In this document: piece after piece, positions 15,503-25,288 of the stretch
Layout of the letters: every line of letters starts with the position of its first letter
How positions within the stretch are numbered: the first letter of the stretch is position 1
DNA from: Hyphomicrobiales bacterium
GTDB lineage: Bacteria > Pseudomonadota > Alphaproteobacteria > Rhizobiales > Rhizobiaceae
Length of the DNA: 64,000 nucleotides
Assembly (NCBI GenBank): GCA_900465685.1
Contig: UEGR01000003.1
Location: 362,997 to 426,996 of the forward strand
Direction of reading: 5' to 3'
Position numbers and translations under genes: made by a program
Notes under the pieces: model-generated
Databases searched by the model: none
What the model was told of the DNA's origin: nothing
The model's input: only the letters and a program-made list of their open reading frames with translations

Positions 15503-17311
15503 TCACACGGCGCTGTCCGGTCCGCCCTTCTTGTCCTTGATGGGCGCATTGCCGTGAATGAGTTCGCGCCCGGCATAAAGGCCGCCAGTGACTTCGATTG
15601 TAAGGCGGTCGCCGTCACGACGGCGAACATCTTCCATGACGCGCTCACGCTCTTCTTCATCGACGTCGAGCATTTCGAGTGCTTTTTCGCCGAGAGCAAG
15701 CGCTGATTCAAAGGTTTCGCGGATTTGATATTCCACACCAGCATGGATCAGTTCGATGGCATGTTCGCGGTCGAACGAGCGCGCCAATACGGGAACCAGC
15801 GGAAACTCCGCTTTTACCAGTTCGGCGATCTTCAGGCTCGCCTCGCGGTCGTCAACGCCGATGATGATCAGTCTTGCACGATTTGCGCCTGCGGCATGCA
15901 GAATGTCGAGGCGGGAGCCGTCGCCAAAATAGATCTTGAAGCCAAAATCCCGCGCATTGCGGATGGCGTCGGTGCTGGTTTCGATGATGGAAATCGAACA
16001 GCTGTTCCCGAGGAGCGGCTGGCTGACAATCTGCCCGAAACGTCCAAAGCCGATCAGCAAAACACTGGCCGACAAATTGTCCGCTGCCTCGACGCCCTCC
16101 ATCGAAGGCGCAGGTTTTGGCATCAGCCGGTCATGCAGGATGATCATGATTGGTGTGAGAGCCATGGAGACGATGATCGTCGCTGTCAGGATGGCATTGG
16201 CCTCTGCATCGATGATGTTGACCGAGGTCGCGGCAGCATAAAGGACAAAGGCGAATTCGCCGCCCTGCGCCATCAGCACGGCGCGCTCGACAGCTTCGCG
16301 ATTGCTGGCGCGAAACAGGCGGGCAACGGCGTAAATACCAATCATTTTCAACAGCATATAGGCAATGACGGCCACAATGATGAGCTGCCAGCTGGCGGCG
16401 ATTACTGCAAGGTCGAGCGACATGCCGACGCCGAGAAAGAACAAGCCGAGAAGCACGCCGCGAAATGGCTCCACATCCGCTTCAAGCTGATGGCGGAATG
16501 AGGATTCCGACAGAAGCACACCGGCGAGGAATGCGCCCATTGCCATCGACAATCCGCCAAGCTGCATGGCCAGTGCTGCGCCCAGCACGACAAAAAGCGC
16601 TGCCGCTGTCATGACCTCGCGAGCTTTTGCCTTGCCGAGAATGCGGAACAGCGGATCGAGCAGATAGCGACCGGCCAGAACCAGACCGGCGATGGATGCG
16701 AGGCCAATGGCAACGCCGGTCAGTCGGTCGGCCAAGGTTGTTTCTTCGCCGCCCGGCGCCAGAAACGCGACGAGCGCCAGAAGCGGCACGATGGCAAGGT
16801 CTTCGAGCAGCAGGATCGCCACGATACGGCGTCCCTTTGGCAGGCCCATGGCGCGCCGTTCCTCCAGCATCTGCATGACAATGGCGGTAGACGTCAGCAC
16901 GAAGCCGGTACCTGCAACAAAGCTCTGCGCGACCGGATAGCCAAGCGCGAGGCCGACGAAGGTGAGAAGGCCGATGCAAAGGGCAACCTGCGCCAGACCA
17001 AGCCCGAAGATTTCACCACGCATCGACCAAAGGCGCGATGGCTGCATCTCCAGACCGATGATGAACAGGAACATGACGACGCCGAGTTCAGCGACGTGCA
17101 GAATGGCCTGCGGATCGGAAAACAATCCAAGCCCGAACGGACCGATGACCAGTCCGGCTGCAAGATAGCCAAGAACCGAGCCGAGGCCGAGCCGTTTGAA
17201 CAGGGGAACTGCAATAACGGCTGCGCCTAGAAGCACGACAATGGGAACAAGATCAAAGCCGCCGTGATGGGCAGCCTCGGCGGCATGTGTTGCAGTTTCA
17301 GCGGCGGCCAT
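15503..17311 (-). CDS. Monovalent cation:H+ antiporter-2 (KefB/KefC type) with RCK domain
   Basis: A 602-residue inner-membrane protein. Residues ~20-400 form the CPA2 exchanger with about 12 helices (GYLAAGLVIGPFGLGLF, AMGAFLAGVLLSESSFRHQLEADVEPFRGVLLGLFFLGVGM). Residues ~420-535 are a TrkA-N/RCK nucleotide-binding domain (VLLIGFGRFGQIVSQPLLG, then FKIYFGDGSRLDIL). Members extrude K+ in exchange for H+ and are often gated by glutathione adducts or nucleotides. No KefF/KefG ancillary gene is beside it. A ~90-residue tail follows the RCK domain. Divergent from tctC. Confidence 0.94.
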   Translation of the reverse strand: MAAAETATHAAEAAHHGGFDLVPIVVLLGAAVIAVPLFKRLGLGSVLGYLAAGLVIGPFGLGLFSDPQAILHVAELGVVMFLFIIGLEMQPSRLWSMRGEIFGLGLAQVALCIGLLTFVGLALGYPVAQSFVAGTGFVLTSTAIVMQMLEERRAMGLPKGRRIVAILLLEDLAIVPLLALVAFLAPGGEETTLADRLTGVAIGLASIAGLVLAGRYLLDPLFRILGKAKAREVMTAAALFVVLGAALAMQLGGLSMAMGAFLAGVLLSESSFRHQLEADVEPFRGVLLGLFFLGVGMSLDLAVIAASWQLIIVAVIAYMLLKMIGIYAVARLFRASNREAVERAVLMAQGGEFAFVLYAAATSVNIIDAEANAILTATIIVSMALTPIMIILHDRLMPKPAPSMEGVEAADNLSASVLLIGFGRFGQIVSQPLLGNSCSISIIETSTDAIRNARDFGFKIYFGDGSRLDILHAAGANRARLIIIGVDDREASLKIAELVKAEFPLVPVLARSFDREHAIELIHAGVEYQIRETFESALALGEKALEMLDVDEEERERVMEDVRRRDGDRLTIEVTGGLYAGRELIHGNAPIKDKKGGPDSAV

Positions 17312-17583
17312 TGGCTATTTCCTTGCCGGTTGCCAGCATCAAGCGTGGCGAAAATGTGGGGGAGAGCAAAGATTACAAGAAGAATCGGATGTTCCGAAGC
17401 AAATGTACAGATTGCCATTGGGATGAGCGAGTCTCGACCTGTCACGCACAAAAGCAAATATTGCTGCGCTATGGTCTATTGAAATTGTTTTTTGCGATAT
17501 CCATGTAGTTTAAGCTCGCTAGAGGAAGCGGGCAATTGGGGAGGTCCGTCGCAAGGCGGCTTTGTGTCTATTTGGGAGGACAT

Positions 17584-18537
17584 ATGCGTAGGTTTATTCT
17601 GGCCGTTACGTCGGTCGCTGCGTTGGCGCTCGCTGCTGGCTCGGCTTCGGCGGAAGATTATAAGCTGCTAGCGCCTGCTGCGCCGGGCGGCGGTTGGGAC
17701 CAGACAGCACGCACCATGCAGAGCGTGCTGCAAGACGAAAAGATTTCCAGCAGCGTACAGGTTATCAACGTACCGGGTGCAGGCGGCACCATCGGTCTTG
17801 CGCAGTTCGTCAATCAGAACAAGGGCGACGCCAGTCAGCTGATCGTCGGCGGCTATGTGATGGTCGGCGCAATCCTGACCAACAAGTCGCCGGTAACGCT
17901 GGAACAGGTGACGCCGATTGCGCGTCTCACCGGCGAATATGAAGCCATCGTTGTTCCCGCCGCATCCGATATCCAGAATCTCGGCGATCTCGTTGCCAAG
18001 CTGAAGGCTGATCCAGGTTCCGTATCCTGGGGTGGCGGCTCAGCAGGTGGCACTGATCACATCACGGCAGGCCTTTTCGCAAAGGCTGCTGGTGTTGATC
18101 CGACCAAGGTGAACTACATCGCATTTTCGGGTGGCGGTGAAGCTCTCGCGGCAATTCTCGGCAATCAGGTAACGGTCGGCATTTCCGGTTATGGCGAGTT
18201 CGACTCGCAGATCAAGGCCGGCACGCTGCGCATCATCGGCATTTCGAGTGACCACCGTATTGACGGCATCGATGCCCCGACCTTCAAGGAAGGCGGCGTG
18301 GACGTGGCCATCCAGAACTGGCGTATGGTTGCCGCCGCTCCGGACATCACCGCCGAGCAGGAAGCAGCAATCAATGCTGATGTCGAGAAGCTAGTGAAAT
18401 CAGAATCCTGGCAAAAGGCGCTGAAGGACAAGGGCTGGGCGGATACCTATCTTGCCGGTCCGGCCTTCAAGGAGCAACTCGCCAAGGATGTCGCAGCCAC
18501 CGAAACCATCCTCAAGGAAATCGGCCTCGTCAAATGA
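17584..18537 (+). CDS. tctC: TctC, tripartite tricarboxylate transporter binding protein
   Basis: A 317-residue periplasmic binding protein of the TctC/Bug family. The signal peptide spans residues 1-23 (cleavage after SASA). Family marks are [34 protein letters not shown] and [18 protein letters not shown] at 17584 has GGAGGA 4 bases upstream. It delivers citrate-like acids or other carboxylates to the TctBA membrane complex. First gene of tctCBA; the stop overlaps tctB by 4 bases. Confidence 0.93.
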   Translation: MRRFILAVTSVAALALAAGSASAEDYKLLAPAAPGGGWDQTARTMQSVLQDEKISSSVQVINVPGAGGTIGLAQFVNQNKGDASQLIVGGYVMVGAILTNKSPVTLEQVTPIARLTGEYEAIVVPAASDIQNLGDLVAKLKADPGSVSWGGGSAGGTDHITAGLFAKAAGVDPTKVNYIAFSGGGEALAAILGNQVTVGISGYGEFDSQIKAGTLRIIGISSDHRIDGIDAPTFKEGGVDVAIQNWRMVAAAPDITAEQEAAINADVEKLVKSESWQKALKDKGWADTYLAGPAFKEQLAKDVAATETILKEIGLVK

Positions 18538-19031
18538 CAGGATCTCAACAGCAGGAAGAGCGTCGCCCTGAAGGGGCGACGCCGGATTTCGCCGCTCTTG
18601 TCATCGCTTTCATTCTCGGCGCCGTCGCCATTGCCATCGCGTGGTCCACAGCCTACGGCAACGATGTGATGAGTTACTCGCCGGTCGGCCCGAAGACTGT
18701 TCCCTATGTCGTGGCAGCCGGATTGTTCGGCCTCGCGATCTGGACGGTTATCGAAGCGCTACGCGGTGATTTTCCCAAAAGAGAGCACCAGGAAATTGCC
18801 CCCATGGCATGGATCATCGGTGGTCTGGCTATCCAGATGTTGACGATGAAGACGGCCGGGTTTTCGCTCGCCACCGGATTGCTGTTTGCAGCAACCGCGC
18901 GCGGCTTTGGCTATCGCAAGTTCTGGATCAGCGTTCCCGCAGGCATCGTCTTTGCCTTCGTGATCTGGTTCATTTTCGCGCGCGGTCTTCAGCTGTCGCT
19001 ACCGTCTGGCTGGCTTGAACGTTTCGTCTAG
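18534..19031 (+). CDS. tctB: TctB, small membrane subunit of tricarboxylate transporter
   Basis: A 165-residue protein with four predicted TM helices after a hydrophilic ~18-residue N-terminus. It is the poorly conserved small subunit of the TTT transporter; segments such as YSPVGPKTVPYVVAAGLFGLAIWTV and the final FIFARGLQLSLPSGWLE are typical. The ATG overlaps the tctC stop by 4 bases, implying coupling. The gap before tctA is 116 bases and is filled by a palindromic repeat. Confidence 0.93.
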   Translation: MTGSQQQEERRPEGATPDFAALVIAFILGAVAIAIAWSTAYGNDVMSYSPVGPKTVPYVVAAGLFGLAIWTVIEALRGDFPKREHQEIAPMAWIIGGLAIQMLTMKTAGFSLATGLLFAATARGFGYRKFWISVPAGIVFAFVIWFIFARGLQLSLPSGWLERFV

Positions 19032-19140
19032 AGCGCGTTTCGATCTGATTGGATCAGATCGGCGTTCTAACTATTTGTTTTAACGCACATCCTATCCGAA
19101 AACCGTTTCACACTTTTCGGGATGTGCTGTAACGGCCAGG
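19031..19140. repeat. Brucellaceae-type palindromic intergenic repeat between tctB and tctA
   Basis: Two stems occur in tandem: CGATCTGAT (19041-19049) / ATCAGATCG (19053-19061), and CACATCC plus CGAAAA (19086-19092, 19097-19102) / TTTTCG plus GGATGTG (19114-19126). The motif set (AGAGCGCGTTTCGATC, TTTGTTTTAACGCA, CCGAAAACCG, CACTTTTCGG) looks like the small dispersed palindromic elements of Brucella and relatives; family naming from memory only. It starts within one base of the tctB stop and ends 8 bases before the tctA start. Confidence 0.65.
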
Positions 19141-19147
19141 GCATATC

Positions 19148-20692
19148 ATGGATACTGTAGCACTTCTCGCCAACGGTTTGCTGGTGGCGCTGGAACCATC
19201 GAACCTTCTTTATGCGCTGATCGGCGTGACGCTTGGCACAGCGGTCGGTGTTTTGCCGGGTATTGGGCCGGCGCTCACCGTCGCGCTTCTCTTGCCGGTG
19301 ACCTACAAGCTGGACCCTTCGGGCTCGCTCATCATGTTTGCCGGTATTTATTACGGTGGCATGTATGGCGGATCGACCACGTCCATTCTTCTGAATACGC
19401 CCGGTGAAAGCGCCTCCATCGTCACGGCGCTCGAAGGCAACAAAATGGCAAGGGCCGGGCGCGGCGGTCCCGCTTTGGCCACAGCGGCCATCGGTTCCTT
19501 CGTTGCCGGTCTCATTGCCACGCTTGCGCTTGCCTTCGTGGCACCATGGGTGGTGAAATTCGCGCTGTCTTTCGGTCCCTCCGAATATTTCGCGCTGATG
19601 CTGCTCGCCTTCATGACTGTCTCGGCGGCCTTCGGCGATTCAACCCTTCGCGGCCTCACATCGCTGTTCATCGGTCTTGCGCTCGGCCTGATCGGTATTG
19701 ATCAGCTGACCGGACAGGCGCGGCTCGTGATGGGCACGCCGAACCTGCTCGACGGCATCAATGTCACGACGCTGGCCGTGGCGCTGTTCGCTATCGGTGA
19801 AACGCTGGCAGTCGTGTCCAAAAAGCTTGGTCCCGATGATGAAGTCATCGCGGTCAAGGGTTCGGTCTGGATGACCAAGAACGACTGGAAACGCTCATGG
19901 ATGCCGTGGTTGCGCGGCACGGCCATCGGCTTCCCGATTGGCGCCATGCCTGCGGGCGGCGCTGATGTGTCGAGCTTCCTGTCCTATTCGGCGGAGCGCC
20001 AGTTTTCCAAGCATCCGGAAGAATTTGGCAAGGGCGCAATCGAAGGCGTTGCCGGGCCGGAGGCCGCCAACAACGCATCGGCTGCCGGTACGCTTGTGCC
20101 GCTTCTGACGCTCGGTCTGCCGACCACGGCGACAGCTGCGATCATGCTGGCTGGTTTCCAGCAGTTCGGTTTGCAGCCGGGACCGCTTCTGTTTGTGACC
20201 AATGCCTCACTGGTCTGGGGACTGGTGGCAAGCTTGCTCGTCGCCAATCTGATGCTGCTCATCTTGAACCTGCCGCTGATCGGCCTGTGGGTGAAGATGC
20301 TCACCATCCCGCGCCATTGGCTTTATGCGGGTATTCTGGTGTTCGCGACGCTCGGCACGATTGGCGCCAATGCCTCGACGTCGATGCTGTTCGGGCTGCC
20401 GGTCTCGTTCGAGCTGGGCCTGCTCTTGGCATTCGGTCTTCTGGGCTATGTGCTGCGGCGCTTTTCCTATCCGATCGCGCCGGTGGTCGTTGGCCTGATC
20501 CTCGGGCCGATGGCGGAAAAGAGCTTGCGTCAGGCGTTGCAGATCAGTCAGGGCAACCCGATGGCGCTTGTCCATTCCTGGGTGTCGATTGTGCTGATTG
20601 CGCTCGCAATCGCCGCTGTCGTGGTGCCGATGATCATGCGCCAGCGAGGCAAGGGCGCAGTCCTGGCGCAGATGGCAACCGACGAAGACTGA
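19148..20692 (+). CDS. tctA: TctA, large permease subunit of tricarboxylate transporter
   Basis: A 514-residue integral membrane protein (DUF112/TctA) with about 11-12 helices. The signature [26 protein letters not shown] and [24 protein letters not shown] are intact, as is the second-half [13 protein letters not shown]...[29 protein letters not shown] region. It forms the channel for carboxylate uptake with TctB, driven by the ion gradient. Separated from tctB by the palindromic repeat, which carries no obvious ribosome site except the AACGGCCAGGGC just upstream; translation start at ATG 19148. Confidence 0.95.
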   Translation: MDTVALLANGLLVALEPSNLLYALIGVTLGTAVGVLPGIGPALTVALLLPVTYKLDPSGSLIMFAGIYYGGMYGGSTTSILLNTPGESASIVTALEGNKMARAGRGGPALATAAIGSFVAGLIATLALAFVAPWVVKFALSFGPSEYFALMLLAFMTVSAAFGDSTLRGLTSLFIGLALGLIGIDQLTGQARLVMGTPNLLDGINVTTLAVALFAIGETLAVVSKKLGPDDEVIAVKGSVWMTKNDWKRSWMPWLRGTAIGFPIGAMPAGGADVSSFLSYSAERQFSKHPEEFGKGAIEGVAGPEAANNASAAGTLVPLLTLGLPTTATAAIMLAGFQQFGLQPGPLLFVTNASLVWGLVASLLVANLMLLILNLPLIGLWVKMLTIPRHWLYAGILVFATLGTIGANASTSMLFGLPVSFELGLLLAFGLLGYVLRRFSYPIAPVVVGLILGPMAEKSLRQALQISQGNPMALVHSWVSIVLIALAIAAVVVPMIMRQRGKGAVLAQMATDED

Positions 20693-20702
20693 TATCAACA
20701 AA

Positions 20703-20727
20703 ACAGCCCCGGTTTTGCCGGGGCTGT
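20703..20727. terminator. Hairpin terminator shared by tctA and the 52-residue small gene
   Basis: Perfect stem ACAGCCCCGG (20703-20712) / CCGGGGCTGT (20718-20727), loop TTTTG. On the minus strand it is followed by TTTTGTTG, so it best fits the small minus-strand gene ending at 20763; on the plus strand it follows tctA by 10 bases but lacks a T-run. Confidence 0.75.
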
Positions 20728-20762
20728 CCATAACGCGGATACAAACTACTCTTTACGCAAAC

Positions 20763-20921
20763 TTATCCGTGAATTTCGCGGAACTGCTTTGCATCGATGC
20801 CAAGCGTCTCAAGGTCTTTCGCAGCAGGCTGATGACCAACCCGCATTGCAGCAGAAGCGCGGACTGCGCTGCCGAATTGCGCGAATGCACGACCGAAACG
20901 ATTGTTAAAACGGGCAAACAT
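20763..20921 (-). CDS. Small basic protein, DUF1127-like C-terminal motif
   Basis: A 52-codon frame starting at ATG 20921, with GGAG 7 bases upstream. Two more in-frame ATGs sit just upstream (20927, 20933). The protein is basic and amphipathic (MFARFNNRFGRAFAQFGSAV), and ends in DLETLGIDAKQFREIHG. That last part resembles the LxxLGIxxxxI core of DUF1127-type small proteins that are common in Rhizobiales. A terminator follows 36 bases downstream. Supported by start context, coding-like composition and an empty background, but the family call is tentative. Confidence 0.6.
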   Translation of the reverse strand: MFARFNNRFGRAFAQFGSAVRASAAMRVGHQPAAKDLETLGIDAKQFREIHG

Positions 20922-21043
20922 TTTCATCTCCATTACGGACAGTTTCTTCGTCCGTGATTGTTAGATGGCGATGGAAAGGCCGGTTTTGAATAGAATTCGT
21001 TGCATGCCTGCCATGCAGCAAGTGCATGTGACAGCCGCAGCAA

Positions 21044-21871
21044 TCAGGCGATGGCTTTTTCCTGTCCGATATCGGCATTCATGCGATTGCGGCCAATCGG
21101 CAGCATCATCGGTCGCCCGGAAGTGGGATCAGTGATGATGCGGCTTTCGAGCCCAAAAACATCTGCAACCGTTTTTTCGGTGAGCACATCTTGCGGCGCG
21201 CCGGAGACATGCAGGCGACCGTCGTTCATCGCAACCAGAAAATCGGCATAGCGGGCAGCAAGGTTGAGATCGTGCAGCACCATGACAATGGTGGTGCCGC
21301 GTTCCCGGTTAAGGTCGGTCAGAAGATCGAGAACCTCGACCTGATGGGCGATATCGAGAAAGGTGGTCGGCTCGTCGAGGAGCAGTACTTCCGTCTGCTG
21401 TGCCAATGCCATGGCGATCCACACGCGCTGGCGCTGACCGCCGGAAAGTTCATCGACAGGTCTTTCTGCAAGCGATGCAGTCTGAGTCGCGTTCAGCGCG
21501 GCGGCGACAGCTTCGTCGTCTTCACGCGTCCAGCGCGCAAACATTTTCTGATGCGGATTGCGGCCACGGCTAACAAGGTCGGCAACCGTAATGCCCTCTG
21601 GCGCGATGGGCGATTGCGGGAGCAGACCGAGGGTTCGCGCCAGTTCGCGGGAAGGGACTTTGTGTATGGATTTTCCGTCGAGAAGCACCTGTCCCTTTCG
21701 CGGCGCAAGCAGTCGAGACATGGTGCGCAGCAGAGTGGACTTGCCACAGGCATTGGCGCCGACGATCACCGTGATCTTGCCGGATGGAACGTCGAGATCG
21801 AGACCGTCGAGAATGAGTGTGTCGTCATAGCCCGACGAAAGCTGGCTGACGGTGAGTGTATGGGTGGTCAT
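21044..21871 (-). CDS. Ferric-siderophore ABC transporter ATP-binding protein (FecE/FepC type)
   Basis: A 275-residue ATPase. Walker A is GANACGKST (Ala-Cys in place of the usual Gly-Ser is common in this group). The Q-loop lies in LGLLPQSPIAPEGITVADLVSRGRNPHQ, the ABC signature is [17 protein letters not shown], Walker B is VLLLDEPTTFLDIAHQ and the H-loop is VLHDLNLAARYAD. All catalytic elements are intact. ATG at 21871 with GGAGGT upstream overlaps the permease stop by 4 bases. Last gene of the four-gene importer operon. Confidence 0.95.
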   Translation of the reverse strand: MTTHTLTVSQLSSGYDDTLILDGLDLDVPSGKITVIVGANACGKSTLLRTMSRLLAPRKGQVLLDGKSIHKVPSRELARTLGLLPQSPIAPEGITVADLVSRGRNPHQKMFARWTREDDEAVAAALNATQTASLAERPVDELSGGQRQRVWIAMALAQQTEVLLLDEPTTFLDIAHQVEVLDLLTDLNRERGTTIVMVLHDLNLAARYADFLVAMNDGRLHVSGAPQDVLTEKTVADVFGLESRIITDPTSGRPMMLPIGRNRMNADIGQEKAIA

Positions 21872-22902
21872 AGCGAACCTCCGGTCCGGTTGACGCGTAT
21901 GATGAGGAATATCAAGTAAGGTGCGCCGAGCGCGCCGGTGACGACGCCCACCGGATATCGGCTGGGCAGCAGGAATTGCCCGCAATAGTCACCGACGAGC
22001 ACAAGGGTGGCCCCAACAAGTGCAGAGGGGATCAGCAGCGAGCCTTTATTGCCGATGATGCGCGCAGCAATTGGTCCGGACAAAAAAGCGACGAATGAAA
22101 TCGGTCCTGTTACCGCCGTTGCGAAGGAAATCATACCAACGGCTGCGATGATAACGATGATGCGGGTTGTGGCGACGCGTGTGCCAAGTGCTGCGGCAGT
22201 ATCGTCGCCAAGCCGGAGCGCCTCCAGATCGCGGCTGCGGCTCAACAACAGGCCACCGAAAACGCAAAGGGCCAGAAGCAGCGGTAATGTCTGGTCCAGA
22301 CGGGCACCGTTGACGCTGCCTGTCAGCCAGCGCATGGCTTCCTGAAGGTTCCACGCTGGAGCGCTGGAGAGGATATAGGCGATGAAGCTTTCCAGCATCG
22401 CCGAAACGCCAATGCCGACAAGGATCAGCCGCGTGCCAGCAACACCGTTTCGAAACGACAGGCCATAGACCAGCAAGGCAACACCCAACCCGGCGATGAC
22501 TGCGAAGATGGACACAGCCGGGCCGCTCATGGAAAGCACGACGATGGCGAAAACGGCAGCTGCACTCGCACCGGAACTGATCCCGATAATGTCGGGGCTC
22601 GCCAGCGGATTACGCAGCATGATCTGAAAGGCCACGCCCCCCAGACCAAAGCTCAATCCGGCCAGAACCGCCAACACTGCGCGTGGCAGGCGTAGCTGAC
22701 CGACTGTGAAGCTTGCACCCTGCACATGTTCGCCGAGGAGTACGCGCATCACGTCGGATGGCGGCGTAAAGGACTGGCCGAGCATCAGCGTCAGCGCGAA
22801 AAACACGGTCAGCAGCGCCAGCAATAGTGCAATGATGGCTGTGCGCTTGCGAGCACGAAGTCGGCGGTTCTGCGCAATGGTGGCTGCGGTGGGCGATAAC
22901 AT
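21868..22902 (-). CDS. Ferric-siderophore ABC permease (FecCD family), second
   Basis: A 344-residue integral membrane protein of the FecCD/BtuC fold with about 9-10 helices. Family marks are LRLPRAVLAVLAGLSFGLGGVAFQIMLRNPLASPDIIGISSGASAAAVFAI and the coupling-helix region GPISFVAFLSGPIAARIIGN. The start is ATG 22902 with GGAG 9 bases upstream, two bases after the first permease stop; the frame continues upstream within that gene but that is not coding in this frame. Pairs with the other permease to form the heterodimeric pore. Confidence 0.95.
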   Translation of the reverse strand: MLSPTAATIAQNRRLRARKRTAIIALLLALLTVFFALTLMLGQSFTPPSDVMRVLLGEHVQGASFTVGQLRLPRAVLAVLAGLSFGLGGVAFQIMLRNPLASPDIIGISSGASAAAVFAIVVLSMSGPAVSIFAVIAGLGVALLVYGLSFRNGVAGTRLILVGIGVSAMLESFIAYILSSAPAWNLQEAMRWLTGSVNGARLDQTLPLLLALCVFGGLLLSRSRDLEALRLGDDTAAALGTRVATTRIIVIIAAVGMISFATAVTGPISFVAFLSGPIAARIIGNKGSLLIPSALVGATLVLVGDYCGQFLLPSRYPVGVVTGALGAPYLIFLIIRVNRTGGSL

Positions 22903-22904
22903 GG

Positions 22905-23948
22905 TCACAGCTCCCGCACCCGCTGACGCCGCACGATCCAGATGAAGAACGGAGCGCCGATAAAAGCCGTGACAATGCCGACATCGAGTTCCGCCGGTCG
23001 GGCGATAAGGCGACCAACCACATCTGCACCAACCAGCAGGCATGCGCCGATCAGGGCGGAAAAGGGCAGGAGCCAGCGGTGATCGACACCGACGAGCAGA
23101 CGGCAGAGATGCGGGACAATCAGGCCGACAAAGCCGATGGGGCCGCAAATGGCGGTTGTCGCGCCGCATAGAAGAATGGCGCCGAGCGCCGCCATGGCGC
23201 GCGCGACGGCAACATTTTCGCCAAGGCCGGCGGCAAGTTCATCGCCGAGCGCCAGTGAATTCAGCTTGCGCGCCGATAGAAGGCTGATGAGAAAGCCGAC
23301 AGCGAGAAAGGGCAGCACATGCGAAATTCGGTCGAATGTTGCTCCGCCAACTCCGCCGATCTGCCAGGACCGTATACCGCCTGCTATGTCGTTGCGGGGA
23401 AGCACGACGGCGATCACCATCGACGAGAACGCGACGGATGTTGCTGCCCCCGCAAGCGCAAGCTTGAGCGGTGTCGCGCCACCCCGACCGAGCGAGCCGA
23501 TCGTATAAACGAAGGCGGCTGCGCAGCCTGCACCGAGAATGGCCGCCCAGATAAAGGCCTGCGACGAGGCGATGTTAAACCATGCAACGCCAATGACCAC
23601 GGCAAGCGATGCACCCATATTGACGCCCAATATGCCCGGATCGGCGAGCGGATTGCGTGTCACGCCCTGCATGACGGCTCCGGCAAGTCCAAGCGCTGCA
23701 CCAGCCACCAGTGCAAGAAAGGTACGCGGAATTCGAAGCGACACCGCCGCCTGACCGATTGAATCAACCTGACCGCCAAGTGCCGCAAGAATGTCAGCCC
23801 AGCTCACGTCGCGGGTGCCAAGCGAAACCGACAGGAAACAGAGAAGCGCAAGGCAAGCGATCACGACCGCCAGCCACATTGCGCTTGTGCGATGCGTCTT
23901 GCCGAATTGCGATATGTAAGGGGCGGTGTGGCCGTTGCGGGCTGTCAT
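22905..23948 (-). CDS. Ferric-siderophore ABC permease (FecCD family), first
   Basis: A 347-residue FecCD-type permease. Typical segments are LRIPRTFLALVAGAALGLAGAVMQGVTRNPLADPGILGVNMGASLAVV, LGDELAAGLGENVAVARAM and CGPIGFVGLIVPHLCRLLVGVDHRWLLP. ATG at 23948 (MTARNGH) overlaps the binding-protein stop by 4 bases. The ~20 hydrophilic residues before the first helix are cytosolic. Forms the pore with the second permease. Confidence 0.95.
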   Translation of the reverse strand: MTARNGHTAPYISQFGKTHRTSAMWLAVVIACLALLCFLSVSLGTRDVSWADILAALGGQVDSIGQAAVSLRIPRTFLALVAGAALGLAGAVMQGVTRNPLADPGILGVNMGASLAVVIGVAWFNIASSQAFIWAAILGAGCAAAFVYTIGSLGRGGATPLKLALAGAATSVAFSSMVIAVVLPRNDIAGGIRSWQIGGVGGATFDRISHVLPFLAVGFLISLLSARKLNSLALGDELAAGLGENVAVARAMAALGAILLCGATTAICGPIGFVGLIVPHLCRLLVGVDHRWLLPFSALIGACLLVGADVVGRLIARPAELDVGIVTAFIGAPFFIWIVRRQRVREL

Positions 23949-24958
23949 TTCGTCTTGTCTGCCGCCTGCGCAAGCAAGGCGACATAGTCCTTCAGCACCC
24001 ATGAGATGGAGAGTGGCGTCGGGTTCGCAGCCGTGCCGAGCGGGTTTCTGCCCAGCATGACGATGGCGTTATGGGTAACCACTGGCATCTTCGCCATCAG
24101 CGGATTGCTCTTCATGGCGTTGTATAGTTCTTGACTGCCATAGGTGACGACGATGTCCACATCGTCGAACGCATCGATATGTTCGGCGCTGATCGAGCCG
24201 GAAAACTGGCCGGGCTTGGATGCATCGACAACGCTTTTGGGGGATTTCAAGCCGAGATCGTTGAAGAACCGCACCCGCGTATCGTTCGTCGTATAGAAGT
24301 TGATCGTGCTGAGGTTCGTTGCGTCGAGATGGGTGACGAACATTGCCGACTTGCCCTTCAAATGCGGATAGGCGGCCACAGCATCGGCAATTTCACCGTC
24401 GATTTTCTTGATCAGCGCTTCACCCTCGGCAGCCATGCCCATGCCTGCACTGTTAAGGCGGATCATGTCGCGCCAGTCTGTGGACCATGGTGCTTCCGGA
24501 TAGGCCACGACGGGCGCAATCTGGCTCAGCGTATCGTAATCCGACTGGCTCAGGCCGGAATAGGAAGCGAGGATGACATCAGGCTTGGTTTCCGCCACGG
24601 CTTCGAAGTCGATCCCGTCGCCCTCATCGAACAGGACTGGCTTTTCCGCGCCCAGCTCTTTCAGCCGTTCGTCAACCCATGGCAATAGACCATCGCCATT
24701 GTCATCGCCGAAATTTGCGGCGGCAAAACCAACCGGCACCACGCCTAAAGCCAGTGGCACTTCATGGTTCGCCCAGGCGACGGTCGCTATCCGTTTCGGC
24801 TTTTTCGAAATGGTCGTCGTGCCGAAAGCATGTTTGATCACAATGGGATAGGTCTGGCTTTCGTCGGCGGATGCTGAGCCTGTTGCGGCTAATGCCACGC
24901 CCATTGCAAACAGCATCGATGCGACGAACATCAGCGGCGAACGAATGAACCACGACAT
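23945..24958 (-). CDS. Ferric-siderophore periplasmic binding protein (FepB/FhuD-like)
   Basis: A 337-residue cluster A-II binding protein. The signal peptide ends in TGSASA (no lipobox). The domain follows (YPIVIKHAFGTTTISKKPKRIATVAWANHEVPLALGVVPVGF; FEAVAETKPDVILASYSGLSQSDYDTLSQIAPVVAY). I prefer ATG 24958, with AAGGAG 10 bases upstream, over ATG 24967, which sits one base after that site. It is the first gene of the importer operon and divergent from the TonB-dependent receptor, with which it should form one uptake route. Siderophore type not evident. Confidence 0.94.
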   Translation of the reverse strand: MSWFIRSPLMFVASMLFAMGVALAATGSASADESQTYPIVIKHAFGTTTISKKPKRIATVAWANHEVPLALGVVPVGFAAANFGDDNGDGLLPWVDERLKELGAEKPVLFDEGDGIDFEAVAETKPDVILASYSGLSQSDYDTLSQIAPVVAYPEAPWSTDWRDMIRLNSAGMGMAAEGEALIKKIDGEIADAVAAYPHLKGKSAMFVTHLDATNLSTINFYTTNDTRVRFFNDLGLKSPKSVVDASKPGQFSGSISAEHIDAFDDVDIVVTYGSQELYNAMKSNPLMAKMPVVTHNAIVMLGRNPLGTAANPTPLSISWVLKDYVALLAQAADKTK

Positions 24959-25288
24959 AGGGCGCATTCTCCTTGCTTTTAGGTGCTTTAAAAGTGGCCT
25001 TTCACTCTCAGGTTAAATATACGCAGTCAAGTGCGATGCCGGGGGCTTGGCCTGAGCTGTATGAAATATCCGTGGCTTTTTACAAAAAAGCAGATTTCTA
25101 CAATACTGGACAACTGCTCTCAAGTTAATGCGATTTCGAGGGTATTGAGGTGCAGATTCCAGGTTGGTTGAGCGGGGACGCTTTAACGGTTCAGCCAACA
25201 GAGCTTCTGACAACATCCCAAAATCTAAGCATCGCTGTCGGCTTTGGCTGTCGACAATCATCGCATAACCGGATTCTGGAACGTGAGC
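24959..25288. promoter_or_regulatory. Divergent control region, siderophore importer and receptor
   Basis: About 330 bases between two divergent iron-uptake genes; it must hold both promoters. I looked for an Irr box (TTTAGAA-type dyad) or RirA-type site and found no convincing match. Direct repeats GCTGTCG occur near 25232 and 25249. No RNA gene recognised. Confidence 0.5.

Noticed and set aside
24959-25288. Irr/RirA iron box in the siderophore control region
   Set aside because: No clear dyad of the expected type was found, though weak sites cannot be excluded.
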